Shown here: piece by piece, positions 50,894-60,795 of the stretch | Numbering within the stretch: the stretch's first letter is position 1 | Layout: the number at the start of each line of letters is the position of its first letter | Assembly (NCBI GenBank): GCA_003427395.1 | Contig: BFEA01000654.1 | Coordinates: 31,809-95,808, forward strand | Direction: 5' to 3' | DNA from: Chara braunii | Taxonomy: Eukaryota; Streptophyta; Charophyceae; Charales; Characeae | Length of the DNA: 64,000 nucleotides | Made by a program: the position numbers and the translations under genes | The notes under the pieces: model-generated | The model's database searches: none | What the model was told of the DNA's origin: nothing | The model's input: only the letters and a program-made list of their open reading frames with translations

Positions 50894-51459
50894 AAAAAAT
50901 CTGAAGTATATTGTGCAGAATAATGATACAAACAACATTTGCCGAGGAGTCATACCCGAATTCCAAACCAATCTCGATTTAAAAATCAACAACCTTAACA
51001 AATTAAAAAAATATTTTTAAATAGTTTTTTAATTATTATGATAATATTACCTTTTTTTTTGTTTTTAATTTATTAATCGTGTTTGGTTGGAAATTCGGGG
51101 ATGAATCCCAGGCAAAAGTTGTTTGTATCATGTTTCTGCATAACATATATTTGTTATAGAAGTTTGTTTTTATTTTTGTGTATTTGTTTCCTAGTTTTTT
51201 TTAATCTTTTCAATTTATTTATTTTTTGTGTCTTTGATTTTAACTCGAGTTTGGTACAGAATTTCGAGATGAGTCTCAGGCAAAAGTTGTTTGAAATATC
51301 ATTTTGCTTAACATACTTTTTGTCAGATTTTTTCGATAACGTTTTTTTTTTTTTTTTTTTTTTACGTATTCCCACGTACGGGAGTACATGTACGCGCATA
51401 CGTGTCGCATGCAGGAATACGTGGACGCGCATCCCGCGTACACGTACGCCGTGTTACCC
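50781..51459. mobile_element. GTAC-rich foldback element, copy 4, with 10-bp target duplication
   Basis: TGGTTAATAG lies at 50771-50780 and 51460-51469. Ends are inverted repeats: CCGGGTAGCACCCCGTACG on the left against the reverse complement AGGGTAACACGGCGTACG on the right, followed in each arm by GTAC-rich sequence and a homopolymer (A-run on the left, T-run on the right). The interior has two direct copies of a TTTGGTxxxxAATTCxxGATGAxTCxCAGGCAAAAGTTG block. It is 679 bp with no coding. Confidence 0.85.
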
Positions 51460-51884
51460 TGGTTAATAGGTGGTGTCATTTTCGGTGGATTTTTCACCGA
51501 AACTGCCATATTTTCCCGAATTTGTGTTTGTTTTTGTGTTTGTTTTTTTGTGTGATATGTATGTGCTTTAGGGTATATGTATATTAAGTTTCGATGTATT
51601 TGGACCGCTATTAAAAAAGTTGGCAAAAACACCAAATTCGGGAAACAAATTGCCGAACTTTGAATGCTACTTCGAATAGGGTTTTATAGTGCATTTTAGT
51701 TTGTATTATGAGCCTGCATTGTTTGTTCGCTTGTGGTGGTGTGCCGAAAAACACCGAATTTTCGGCCTTCCATTAACCATCTCTCCACGTTCACCTCATC
51801 AACTCGTACATACTCCAAAAAGTTGCGAATCACTGCATCCTACAAGAGAGTGGGACATGAAAACCCACAGAACACCTAGGCAAC

Positions 51885-52325
51885 GTGAAACCCAAGGAAA
51901 GCGCCGATTGCAAAATTTCAGCACTTTGGACGTACCGGACGCAAAAACGCACAACTATTCAGGAACAACTTATAAAGTACCAGACCCAAAGGTACAACCG
52001 AACAGAAAAGCATGGTACCAAATTGAAGGCCCAGGCTCAAAGCTCTACGAGAAAAAACGTCGCTTCACCCATAATGCACCAGCAACTGAAGAGCAACACA
52101 CGACACAACGTACGGGGGATGGAGATCGACAAGGGGTCAAAAACAACCCGGAACCGAAGGAAAACACCGATAGCAAACATTCAGCACTCGGGACGTACCG
52201 GACGCAAAAACGCACAACTATGTGGAACAACTTATAAGAGTACCAGACACAGAGGCACTACGGAACAGAAGAGCCTGATACCAAACTACAGTTCCAAACT
52301 CGAAGCTCTACCAAAAAAACGTCAC
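51885..52325 (+). repeat. ~258-bp imperfect tandem duplication
   Basis: GGACGTACCGGACGCAAAAA, CGCACAACTAT, GGAACAACTTATAA, GTACCAGAC and GAAGCTCTAC/AAAGCTCTAC occur in order in both halves, about 258 bases apart. A 182-codon frame spans it, but the second half lies in other frames too, so coding is doubtful. Confidence 0.65.
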
Positions 52326-52870
52326 TTCACTCATACTGCACAAATCAGTGCTGTCACCGTGAACGTGACAGGCAAAATCACAAACAAAAATGCTAATTTT
52401 GGCTGGTTGTATTTTTTTTTTCGTTTTTAATTAAAAAATCTTATTCGTAAAAAAAAAATTGAAAAAATTATGGGGGGTTACCCTCCCATAACCCCCACGC
52501 TCCTATTAAAAAAAAACNCCCCCCCCCAACCACAAAAAAAAAAAAAAACGATCTTGCTCTCCATGAACTCAATGAACTCCCACTCCGTGAACTCCATGAA
52601 CTCCATGACCGGTTTCCGTTCACAGACCCTGTGAATGGATAAAAAATAGAAGATAAAAAACAACCAGATACCCCACTAAACAACCTGTTTCATATAACAT
52701 TCTGAAAATACTCCCTACTGCGAGGGTATAACATGACCTCTTACTTTACCAAAAACCAACCCCAATTAGTCAGCACAGGTAGTCATTCTTCCCAAATACC
52801 CCCGAACTTCCAATAAAAATTGACCAGCGAATTTTCAAAAAACTTATTAGGGTATTCTCTTCTCCAGAGC
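52326..52870. other. Non-coding, A/T-rich with a CTCCATGAACTC repeat
   Basis: T-run and A-runs with one N (52518). 52560-52610 holds four loose copies of a CATGAACTC unit. Nothing else recognised. Confidence 0.4.
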
Positions 52871-53820
52871 TCAGATTTTCAAAGCAAACAGCAGAGGAAA
52901 GACCATCCCTTCAAGGGAAGAGTACATCTTTGTCCGATGTAGAAAGGAAGATATCACAACTATTTTTTGCCGACGACCTGAGAAGGGAGAGTAGTCTTGC
53001 ATGTTCTGAAAGAGCAGTTTGCCGTTAACATCCATCCTTTGATTCTTAATCATAGGAAGGCACAATGCCCCAGTTCTTCCTTCGCAGACCCTGAGTACGC
53101 ATCCCAAATAGTCCCAGCAGTTGCCCTCGCTAGTTCTTTCCAATACCAGATTACTGTCATAACATTTACTGAAAGCCTCGATCAGCAAGTGGGCTCTCCT
53201 TCGACCACCCTTTTCATTTCTTTTGAAGACAACAAAGGCCGACACATCATCAACCAGTCTGAAACCTCGAAAATACTTCCTATCGATGCACAGACTTGAC
53301 AAAAACATAACTCGTTGTAGGCACACAAAACGTAGGCTAGGGCAGGACTAGATGACTTGCCCATGGGGATATCAATCGTCTGTTGTAACAATGTTCCAGA
53401 AGCATAAACAAGCGTAGACCCAAGCTCAAATGAGCTGAACCCGACGATCATAGAGAAGGAGACTTCTCGCCAACCCTCTTCACATTTTCCTTTGAACAAC
53501 TTAACACCCTTCCCTTGCTTCCTCACACCCACAGCCCTAACACCTTTATCAACCCCGAAGTCAACTACCCAAGAAAGAGCCTGCAGAATTGAGGGATGTG
53601 GGGGGTTAGAAAACATCTCCTTCATGTTGAATGAGGTTCCCAGGAGTATGTCATCATCAATCAGCCCTTTGTTACCACCCCAGACACAGTCAAGCAGACC
53701 AATGACACTACGAAGATTAAGATTCAAGTGAGCAGGAAAGTTATAAAGAAGACCATTCACGGCACGACTGTAGCGGACCTCTGGTTGGCCTGTAAGACCA
53801 GCCCCTTGGCCTGTTCTCAC
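52871..53820 (-). pseudogene. Penelope-like reverse transcriptase relic
   Basis: Two minus-strand frames form one RT: 53820-53182 then 53326-52871, with a one-base shift near 53280-53300. In order: GTSFNMKEMFSNPPHPSILQ (motif A region; the usual catalytic Asp is Asn), IDIPMGKSSSPALAYVLCAY (motif B) and FRLVDDVSAFVVF (motif C, x-DD), then WDYLGCVLRV. The F-D-x-K/V-x-MFTN-x-P, MGSPLSP and R-x-VDD pattern is what I know from Penelope-like and related non-LTR RTs. No GIY-YIG endonuclease was found. The frameshift and lost motif-A Asp mark it as inactive. Confidence 0.6.
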
Positions 53821-54096
53821 AGGACTGTGTTGTGTTCGAGGTAGTTCAGTCCAGGCCGATACCTCTGTCGGTACCAGTCAGTCCAATCCAGTCCAGTCAG
53901 TCCGCAGGGGTATACCCCAGCCAGAGTCTGTACTTGGGATCATTCTACATTCGCACAGTTTGGAGTATGTGCGTTGGAGTCTTGCGTGGGAGCTGCGCTG
54001 TGACATCTTGCTCCACCCTCATCCTCCATTTGCATCTCTATCCCAGGTGGAGCACCACACCCGGTGGGTCAGCCACATTGGTATCAAAGCGGGATC
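53821..54096 (+). other. Candidate LTR end and primer-binding site
   Basis: TTGGTATCAAAGC near 54089-54101 differs by one base from the usual plant initiator-tRNA-Met primer-binding site (TGGTATCAGAGC), and it directly follows CACA, a plausible LTR 3' end. Upstream 53850-53915 is rich in CAGTCC words. The 5' end of the LTR and the rest of the element were not identified. Confidence 0.35.
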
Positions 54097-54139
54097 GATC
54101 CTTGATTCTGCCCACCCACCCTGGCGATCCCGATGTCCT

Positions 54140-54515
54140 GTAGTGGACGGCGCTGTACTTTCCCCTTCAGGAAAGTGCTGTAGAAGACCTGCTTGCCATT
54201 ATGACGGGCGCTATGGAGCTGCAGCAGGCGAAAAGGAAGCAGCATCTCGTAGGTGCAAAGACGGATGGCTGCCATCATTGCGGGCGAAAGTACCAGCCGC
54301 AGACCATTTTGTTTGTCTGAGTGTGCAAAAGGACCAAAACACTTTTCGTTTTCAAGATCCGTGCCATCCCCACTGGCGGCGCCGTGGGATTTCGGCAGCG
54401 GGAAATTTTGCGTGAGGGCAATCACGCGTTTTGCAGTGGACGGGGTTTGAACCCGGGCAGGCAGCGGGCGAAGACAGTGCGGGGTGGTGTGATAACCACT
54501 GCGCCAAGTGGCGCA
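54140..54515 (-). repeat. tRNA-derived SINE, minus strand
   Basis: On the minus strand CTTGGCGCAGTGGTTATCAC is a good A box, and CCCGGGTTCAAACCCCGTCC, about 55 bases on, is a strong B box. The body follows to about 54140. The head resembles a tRNA but the anticodon arm is not convincing, so a SINE is preferred. Confidence 0.6.
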
Positions 54516-55140
54516 AGTGGCCTTAACCGACGAAAGGCTTTCCCCCCCTCCCCCCCCCTCTCCCCCCCCCCATGTTTTGGCGGAGTCGAAGGCCAGTTTT
54601 TGGGGCGGTTAGGATCAGTTCTGGGAGTGACCCTCGGGCTTGCGAGGATTGGGAGTAGTGAAACAAGTCATAGGTCCCCCCCCCCCAACGTTTCAGCGGA
54701 GCTGGAGGCCAGGTTTCGGTGGGGGTAGGATGAGTTTTGGGAGTGTTTCTAGGGTTTCCGAGGATTTTGGGGAGCGAAGCAAGTGAACTATTTGCTTCCC
54801 CACCCCCACACCCCCCACGTTTCAACGGTGTTGAAGGCCGCGTTGAGCCGGGGGTAGGATGAGTTTTCAGTCCCGGTGGTCGTGATGTGGCAGGCACAGG
54901 GGTGGTGGTGCGAGGCTCCCGGGGATTCGGCCATGCTGGTCAGGTGACCAGTCCAGGGGGCTGCTCTACACTGGTGAGGGTCTGCTCACACAACTCACCC
55001 TGGATCTGCAATGCCACTGCTAGGGGCTGATCAAGATCTCATCCCCCCTCCCTCCTCCATTTGGCTTGCTGCAGCGAAGGCCAAGACCCTCCTGGTGTTG
55101 GTATACCTTGTGCCCTTGGAGACATCAAGGGCTAGGTATC
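54516..55140. other. Non-coding; three loose repeats with C-runs
   Basis: Phrases of the type CCCCxxCGTTTCxxCGGxGxTGxAGGCC followed by GGTAGGATGAGTTTTGGGAG recur about every 120 bases (54570, 54690, 54820). No gene is supported. Confidence 0.5.
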
Positions 55141-55149
55141 ACCTCCCTC

Positions 55150-55800
55150 TTCTCTCTCTCTACTAATCCACTTCCCTACCTCTTCTCTCTTCTTTTACTC
55201 GCCCCCTCTACTTTTTCCTCTTCTACCTCACTCACTCCCTTCTAATCACTCTCACTAATCATAACCCTCTCCCCACCTTTCTCAACTTTCTCCTTCCCCT
55301 TCTCATTTAACTCCTCAACCCTTTCTCCCCCCCCCCACCTTCCACTGCCTCTTTCCCCTCCTCTTTCTAATTTTCCCACCCCACCTTCTCTTCCACCACT
55401 CTTCCTTTCCCAACTCCGGTCCCCTACATACTTTATCACTTTCCTTTCTTTCCTTTCTCTACCTTATTTCTCTTCGCTCTCTCCATCACTGTTTTCCCTT
55501 CCCTCTTCATCTTTTTCTCTCCCACCATCCACTATTTACTCTATGTTATTCATTTATTTTCTCTTCTTTTCATCCAATTTTCTCTTTGCTTCTTGGTCTC
55601 TCTCCACCATCCCCTTCCCTTCTTTCCCCCAACCTCTCTATTTTGTTTCTTTCTTCCCTTATCCCTTTCGTCTTTACTCTTCACACAATCTTGTGCATTA
55701 GCTAGGCTTGCTTTTGTGTGAAGTAATCTCTTAGTCTTTCCCCCTTGTTCTTCGTTGGTGTAGTTAGTCACCTCTTGCTCTCTTTCATATGATATCTCTT
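55150..55800 (+). repeat. 650-base polypyrimidine tract
   Basis: The plus strand is almost entirely C and T with short A-containing interruptions (CTCTTCTCTCTC, TTTCCCTTC words). This extreme strand asymmetry precedes the second gypsy relic. Frames here are compositional. Confidence 0.75.
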
Positions 55801-55849
55801 TCCTTGCTCATCTTGGTGTACATAGTATTGCTCTTCCCTTTTTTCTCGG

Positions 55850-56030
55850 CGATGCACTTTTGCTCCTCTATGGAAGCGAAGTGCTACCGAAATTTTTGAT
55901 CCGTCGGTAGATGTTTTTCACTGTTTTACTTAGTCTTCCTGGTTCTTATTTGGTTCTTATTTTTCTGCGGCACATTTCTGCTCCTCGATGGAGGCGAAGT
56001 GCTGCTCAAGTTTTCCAAATCCCCTAGCCC
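55850..56030 (+). repeat. Two ~119-bp units with GCTCCTCxATGGAxGCGAAGTGCT
   Basis: TGCTCCTCTATGGAAGCGAA (55860) and TGCTCCTCGATGGAGGCGAA (55978) head two direct repeats. The phrase GAAGTGCTACCGAAATTT links them to the repeat at 27.24-27.59 kb. Confidence 0.6.
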
Positions 56031-56193
56031 TTTTATCTTTTCCCTCTCCCATCACCCCTTCTCCCTACTTCCCCTTCCCATTCGGGCACCCTGGACCCGA
56101 ACGACCCCTTCCCCTTTGACGGCGCCCGCGTTAGAGTCGCTAGCGCCGCCTGTCGCTTTCTACCGCAGACCCCCCCCTACGCCCTCCGCTCAC

Positions 56194-56306
56194 GCGGACC
56201 TCCTCTAACCCCGTCTAGTCCGGCCTGTCACCTCTCCATGGCCGACGGCGTGTCACAAGCCGTTGACGCAACGATGATCTCCCCATGGCTCAAGCGGACC
56301 TCCTCT
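56194..56306 (+). repeat. 13-bp direct repeat bounding the truncation of gypsy element 2
   Basis: GCGGACCTCCTCT occurs at 56194-56206 and exactly 100 bases later at 56294-56306, directly before the point where the RT reading starts (DYRKLNEITIVYP). It may be a deletion or template-switch footprint. Confidence 0.5.
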
Positions 56307-56307
56307 T

Positions 56308-57537
56308 GATTACAGGAAATTGAATGAGATCACGATTGTGTACCCCCTTCCCCCGATTGATGATCTATTGGATCCAATTGGGTGTGCGAATTATTTCAGC
56401 AAGTTTGATATCCATTACGGATTTCACCACATTCTGGTCAAGGAAGAGGATCGGCCGAAGACGGCCTTTGTGCTATTCGAAGGCGCCTGGCAGTGGGTCC
56501 GTTGTCCAATGGGAATTTGTAATGCACCTGCCACTTTCCAGAGAGCGATGAACGTCACGTTTCATAATTTCGTCAAGAAGACCAAGCTGACTCAAGGTAT
56601 AATCAACTTTTGCGTCATCGTGTACATGGATGACATCTTGGTCTATTCGGAATCATTCCACGGGCATGCACAACATATCGAGTGGACGCTCGGGGCGCTG
56701 CAGGATGCTGGCTTCAAGATCGCGCTGGAGAAGAGTGAGTTTTTTCTTTCGGAGATTTCGTTCCTAGGGTACGTGGTGACCCGGGGTGGGTTGAAACCTG
56801 ATTCGAGAAAGGTCGCGGCCGTTCGAGAGGCCCCAACACCAACAACGCTAACACAAGTCCGGACCTTTTTGAGACTGGCCTCGTACTATCGTCGATTTAT
56901 CAAAGGATTTGCGGCCATCGCACGACCCCTAACGAATCTTCTACGAAAGGACCAACCATAAAATTGGGACACGAAGTGCCAACGGGCCTTTGTCACTCTA
57001 AAGGAGGCTTTGGCCATGGCGCCTTTTTTGATCCGCCCTAACCTGGAGAAACAGTTCATACTCATTACTGATTGACAACCTGAAGCAGTCTCCACTATTT
57101 TGGCCTTGAAGGGGAACGACAGTCGCAAACACTTCATTGAGTACGCTTCGCGAACGGTACCAGACGAGAGAAGGAACGATTCGGCGCCTTAGAGAGAGTG
57201 CTATGCAGTTGTTTGGGGGATTCAACACTTCCATCCGTATCTGTATGGACATAAGTTCCTCCTTGTCATGGACCATAATCCCCCGCTGGCCCTCAAGGGA
57301 CTTACTAACTACACGGGTATGATCGGACGATGGGCTGTGCGATCGCAAGAGTATGATTTCGACATCGTCCACAAGAAGACCGAGAAGCACGGTAACGCCG
57401 ACGGATTGACGCGTCTGCACCGGCCGAACAAGGTTGCCAAGGGTGAAGAGATTACACCGTGGAAGGAGTCGGAACCAACAAGCGAACCCTTGTACGGACA
57501 GGTGGCCATCCTCCCTCGAACTTCCACGAAGTGATCG
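56308..57537 (+). pseudogene. pol: Second Ty3/gypsy pol: RT and RNase H, 5'-truncated
   Basis: One frame holds DYRKLNEITIVYPLPPIDDL, FSKFDIHYGFHHILVKEEDR, RCPMGICNAPATFQRAMN and VIVYMDDILVYSES. The YMDD box is at 56623-56634. LSEISFLGYVVTRGGLKPDS and SYYRRFIKGFAAIARPLTNL follow. The frame continues through TAA 56959, TGA 57073 and a TAG near 57187 into RNase H-type sequence with ECYAVVWGIQHFHPYLYG and KKTEKHGNADGLTRLHR. The N-terminal fingers, protease and gag are missing. The canonical YMDD and different sequence show it is a different lineage from the element at 12-18.7 kb. Confidence 0.8.
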
Positions 57538-57797
57538 ACAGGCACAATGGCAATGGGGCACGGAGGTAATTCTGAAGGATATCTCTCTCCCCTCTCGTCT
57601 TCGTCCTTTTTCTCTCTACCTGATAAATTTTTTGTTATTTTTGCGAAGCGATCTCGCGTGTCTACTCGGTCCCTATCCGTCTTAGCGGGGAAGGATATGT
57701 CGAGTGGGTAGATTGCCAACAGTGCGTCTTCAGAGCCCATGACTCCTGCATTCAATTTAGGAATGCCGACAAGGCCTGGTTATGTCGTCTGTATCGA

Positions 57798-58619
57798 ATG
57801 GATGAAATTCCAACCGAAGCTCGTTTCCTCGAAGCCACGCCAGAAGGATTGGAAAAAAACCGTAGGATTAGAAGGGCCGAAGTATGGATCGATGTCGTTT
57901 TGATAGCCACAGTGGTAGGGAACTCCCTCCGAGATTTCATCAAGGAGGATCGAAGGAGGGTTAATGAGAGGGCATGGGATTATCGATGGAACGTGGAGCG
58001 ATTGGAGAAACGGAAAACAGACGGTAGTGGGATCTGGATGTTCGTACCGCACCCGTTCATGAGCTATGATTGGGTTAAGTCGGCTCACGAGGAAACTGCG
58101 GCCCATTTTTCCGTCCGGATCACAGAGGCGGTGATTGATAAAAATGAGTGGTATTGGTCCAACATTCATGACGATGTTAAGTTCATCGTCCGAAATTGTC
58201 AGGTCCGAGCCGCTGACAAGGCGCCAATTCATCCGCCTAGGTCCATAGTGCCTACCATAGTCGAACGACCATTCGAGGGGGTTAGAATGGATGCCACCGA
58301 TATTGCCGTACCCCCTGGACCGAATAGCTGTGAATATTCAATTCTATTGGTATTCGTGGATCACTTCTCGAAATGGATCGAGGCGTATCCGTGCAAGACG
58401 CGACAGGTCACCGAAATTGCACGATACCTCAACCGTTTTCTCGGGATGCACCAAGACACAGAGGAGATTCTAACGGACAATGGGGCAGAATTTAGAGGGG
58501 AAGTCTTAAGGAATCTAGTCTTACACGGTGTCTCTATGCGGAATACTGCTCCCCATATGTCGCAATCTAACGGACTGGTGGAAAACCCCAATCGAGTGAT
58601 TAAAACCGTTTTCCGATGA
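57798..58619 (+). pseudogene. pol: Second Ty3/gypsy pol: integrase
   Basis: ATG 57798 lies inside pol rather than at a real start. The product has a zinc-binding-like region (SAHEETAAHF, IVRNCQVRAADK), then catalytic Asp in RMDATDIAVPPG, LVFVDHFSKWIEAYPCKTRQ, the second Asp in ILTDNGAEF and the Glu in SNGLVENPNRVIK. TGA 58617-58619 interrupts the protein. The same frame continues NIAVNDTRPLPDIVDHILAI, so the stop is probably TGG to TGA. A frame change between 57537 and 57798 separates this from RNase H. Confidence 0.8.
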
Positions 58620-58782
58620 AATATCGCGGTGAACGACACGAGGCCTTTGCCCGACATCGTGGACCATATCCTGGCTATCCACCGCGGGACACCCCACGAA
58701 TCCACGGGCGGCGGGCCTGACCCCTTTTCAATTACGGACCAATAACCTACCCTATGTAGCTCCACCAAGCCTAAATGATGAA
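58620..58782 (+). pseudogene. Integrase linker with stops
   Basis: The integrase frame reads on through 58620-58740 (RPLPDIVDHILAIHRGTPHE) before another stop. The next coding block starts at 58783 in a different frame. Decayed. Confidence 0.55.
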
Positions 58783-59277
58783 ATGACCCTTCCGCAACGG
58801 ACCACTAGGGCGACAACTAAGGATAAGACCCAATGCCACCTAGAACTGATGGAAAAGGTCCTCCCCCGATTCGCCCGAAAAAAACAGCGAATGACGGAAA
58901 TGGCCCATGGAAGACAGGTCAGGAGCTACGAGGCCCGGAATGGGAATGCTGGGTCTCGGCCCCAATATAAATTAGGGGACATCGTGCAGGTGAGGAAATG
59001 TGCTCGCCTGGGCAAGCTAGCGTCACGATTCTTCGGGCGATTTCGCGTGGTCAAGCTCGGTCCACACGGGGTGAACACGGTGCGACTTGCATTGGAGGTG
59101 TCGGGAAGTCGATCGGCTCATCCGATCATTCGACACGTGTCCTACCTTCGTTCTCTCCCCTCTTCCCCTTCTCCCCCATCATCCACATCGTCCCTCGGTC
59201 AAGAGGAAGACGACGACGATCTTGAATCCTCCTTTCCTTCTCAAGTATCGTCTTCAACTCCGCCTCCATCGCCATGA
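58783..59277 (+). pseudogene. pol: Second Ty3/gypsy pol: integrase C-terminal domain
   Basis: The frame contains HLELMEKVLPRFARKKQRM, then YKLGDIVQVRKCARLGKLAS and RFFGRFRVVKLGPHGVNTVR, the beta-barrel-like C-terminal module of gypsy integrases. HPIIRHVSYLRSLPSS and a Ser/Pro/Asp tail follow. It ends at TGA 59275-59277, where the next ORF's ATG (59274-59276) overlaps it as ATGA. The frame itself has no internal stop. Confidence 0.7.
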
Positions 59278-59753
59278 GTTTTTCGACGGAGCAGGTGATC
59301 AACGAGGGTCTGATGACCCCGAGGAGACGTATAGCAACAATCCGGCAGGTGCAGCGACCTCGGTTGAGTCCCGATCTTCTTCGATTCGCGGCCTTCTTCA
59401 ACACAACAACCATCCACGCAGGAGCAGAGTTCCGCTTCGTTCACGCAGGGGTGACGTGTGTACTGGCCGAGATTTCGGCTTTCCAGCGCCTGTCCTCGCC
59501 TGGTATTAGCCACCTATCCATCATCGTCACCTTCACGGGTGATATCGCGACGGCACAATCGGCGATTCATACGGACATCTATCGACAGTTGCGGGGTTGG
59601 GCTGTGGAGATCACGACCATGTGGGTCGAGTTACTGGCTCGGTCGGGGGAAAGGATCGTGACCTCGAACGACACAGATGTCCGACTCCGCACCTCCAGGA
59701 GCACGCCGGAGATCCTTCTCCTGAAGCTCCTTCCCTTTGAGCAGCCCCAATGA
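59274..59753 (+). CDS. Post-pol accessory ORF a (ATGA overlap with integrase)
   Basis: ATG 59274 overlaps the integrase stop by ATGA. The 159-codon product has no recognised domain. It has EQVINEGLMTPRRRIATIRQ near the start, then a strand-helix-strand pattern, HLSIIVTFTGDIATA, an amphipathic helix IHTDIYRQLRGWAVEI, and WVELLARSGERIVTS. By inspection this resembles module B of the first element's small ORFs. The stop TGA 59751-59753 overlaps the next ATG (59750) as ATGA. It is unbroken although the upstream pol is not. Confidence 0.55.
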   Translation: MSFSTEQVINEGLMTPRRRIATIRQVQRPRLSPDLLRFAAFFNTTTIHAGAEFRFVHAGVTCVLAEISAFQRLSSPGISHLSIIVTFTGDIATAQSAIHTDIYRQLRGWAVEITTMWVELLARSGERIVTSNDTDVRLRTSRSTPEILLLKLLPFEQPQ

Positions 59754-60525
59754 ACCGTCATCGTCTCTCCCTCTTCAACCTTCCATCCGATCTCCCCTCC
59801 TCCTGGCAATCTGCTATCATCCAGCCCTCTCTTTCTGGATCCAAAAACTCAGTGTGTCGATCTTGGACGAAGACAAGTGGAACGAGTGGTGGGACACTTA
59901 CGTAGAACTCGGCTTCTATTTAGAGGACGTGGTGTTTCACTGGGCGGAGCCAGCCCCAGAAGCTAAAGGGGGTGAGGTCCAAGACGACGAGGTAGAACTG
60001 TTGATCGTGCAGGCTTGGCGGACGGATACGGAGGGGGAATTGTTGGGGATATTATTCGGCAAGGTGGAAAAAGGCCACCTCGGCGCAATCACGAACGAGT
60101 TGCTGGTGTTTTTAGCGCAATTGGTGGACGATTTACCCCTCGAGATCCCGTCGAGGTGTGACGAGAAGCCGGGGCCAAACGTGCTCACTCGCACGCATGC
60201 GCCGCATCTGCTGTGGTCCACGTGTACTGAGTTGGACGGGGATAACTGCCTTTACACGTCCCTGAGCCTCTATCTCGAAATCGGCGTTACCGATCTCACA
60301 CTGTGGGACCCTTTTGTCCGGCGAGGAAACGCACTTGGAGCCAGTGACGAGGAGGAAGAAGAAGAGGAGGAGGCAGAGGAAGAAGAATCGGACACTGATC
60401 AGGACGACCCTGATTACATCGGGTCAGGGGAAGAAGAAGATGTGACGGGAGAGGAAAGTGGATCGGGAGAGTCGAGTGGTCGTCCTAGGCAAAGCGAAGA
60501 GGAGGAAGAGGCCGAAGCTCAGTAA
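59750..60525 (+). CDS. Post-pol accessory ORF b, acidic tail (possible frameshift near 59.83 kb)
   Basis: ATG 59750 overlaps the previous stop. From it the product reads MNRHRLSLFNLPSDLPSSWQ but closes near 59901. The long frame with good coding character is one base off and is open 59737-60525: LSFWIQKLSVSILDEDKWNE, VVFHWAEPAPEAKG, VELLIVQAWRTDTEGELLGI and DGDNCLYTSLSLYLEIGV, followed by a long Glu/Asp tail. A one-base loss between about 59800 and 59860 would join the two. The acidic tail recalls the tails of accessory ORFs 1 and 2 of the first element. The stop TAA 60523-60525 abuts the next ATG. Unrecognised. Confidence 0.5.
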
Positions 60526-60795
60526 ATGAGGGAGAAAGCAGAGGGCAAGCGGCCAGTCGGAGAACTCGGAAGGCCTCCACCACAGCTGCTGCTAGGCGAT
60601 CCATCGCTAAATCCGGAGCCGCCGCACGAAGAGTCCGAAGGAAATGGAGCCGGGGCAGAGGGATCAGGAAGTCGACGCCGCCGAAGGAACGAATCACCGG
60701 CTCCGTCCTCTCCGCCATCACGAGCCACTCTTCGCCTTCGTCGAGATGCGGGCGATCGGGCTTTATCCCCGGTTGTTATCCCATCGTCCCCTTGA
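60526..60795 (+). CDS. Post-pol accessory ORF c (TAAATG junction)
   Basis: ATG 60526 follows the preceding TAA with no gap and in the same frame. It has 89 codons, Pro/Glu/Ser-rich with a basic cluster (GSGSRRRRRNESPAPSSPPS). Disordered by composition. It could be a readthrough tail of ORF b rather than a separate protein. Confidence 0.35.
   Translation: MREKAEGKRPVGELGRPPPQLLLGDPSLNPEPPHEESEGNGAGAEGSGSRRRRRNESPAPSSPPSRATLRLRRDAGDRALSPVVIPSSP

Noticed and set aside
51689-52430. 182-codon ORF over the 258-bp duplication
   Set aside because: The two repeat halves keep open frames in different phases, so openness reflects composition; no domain is seen.
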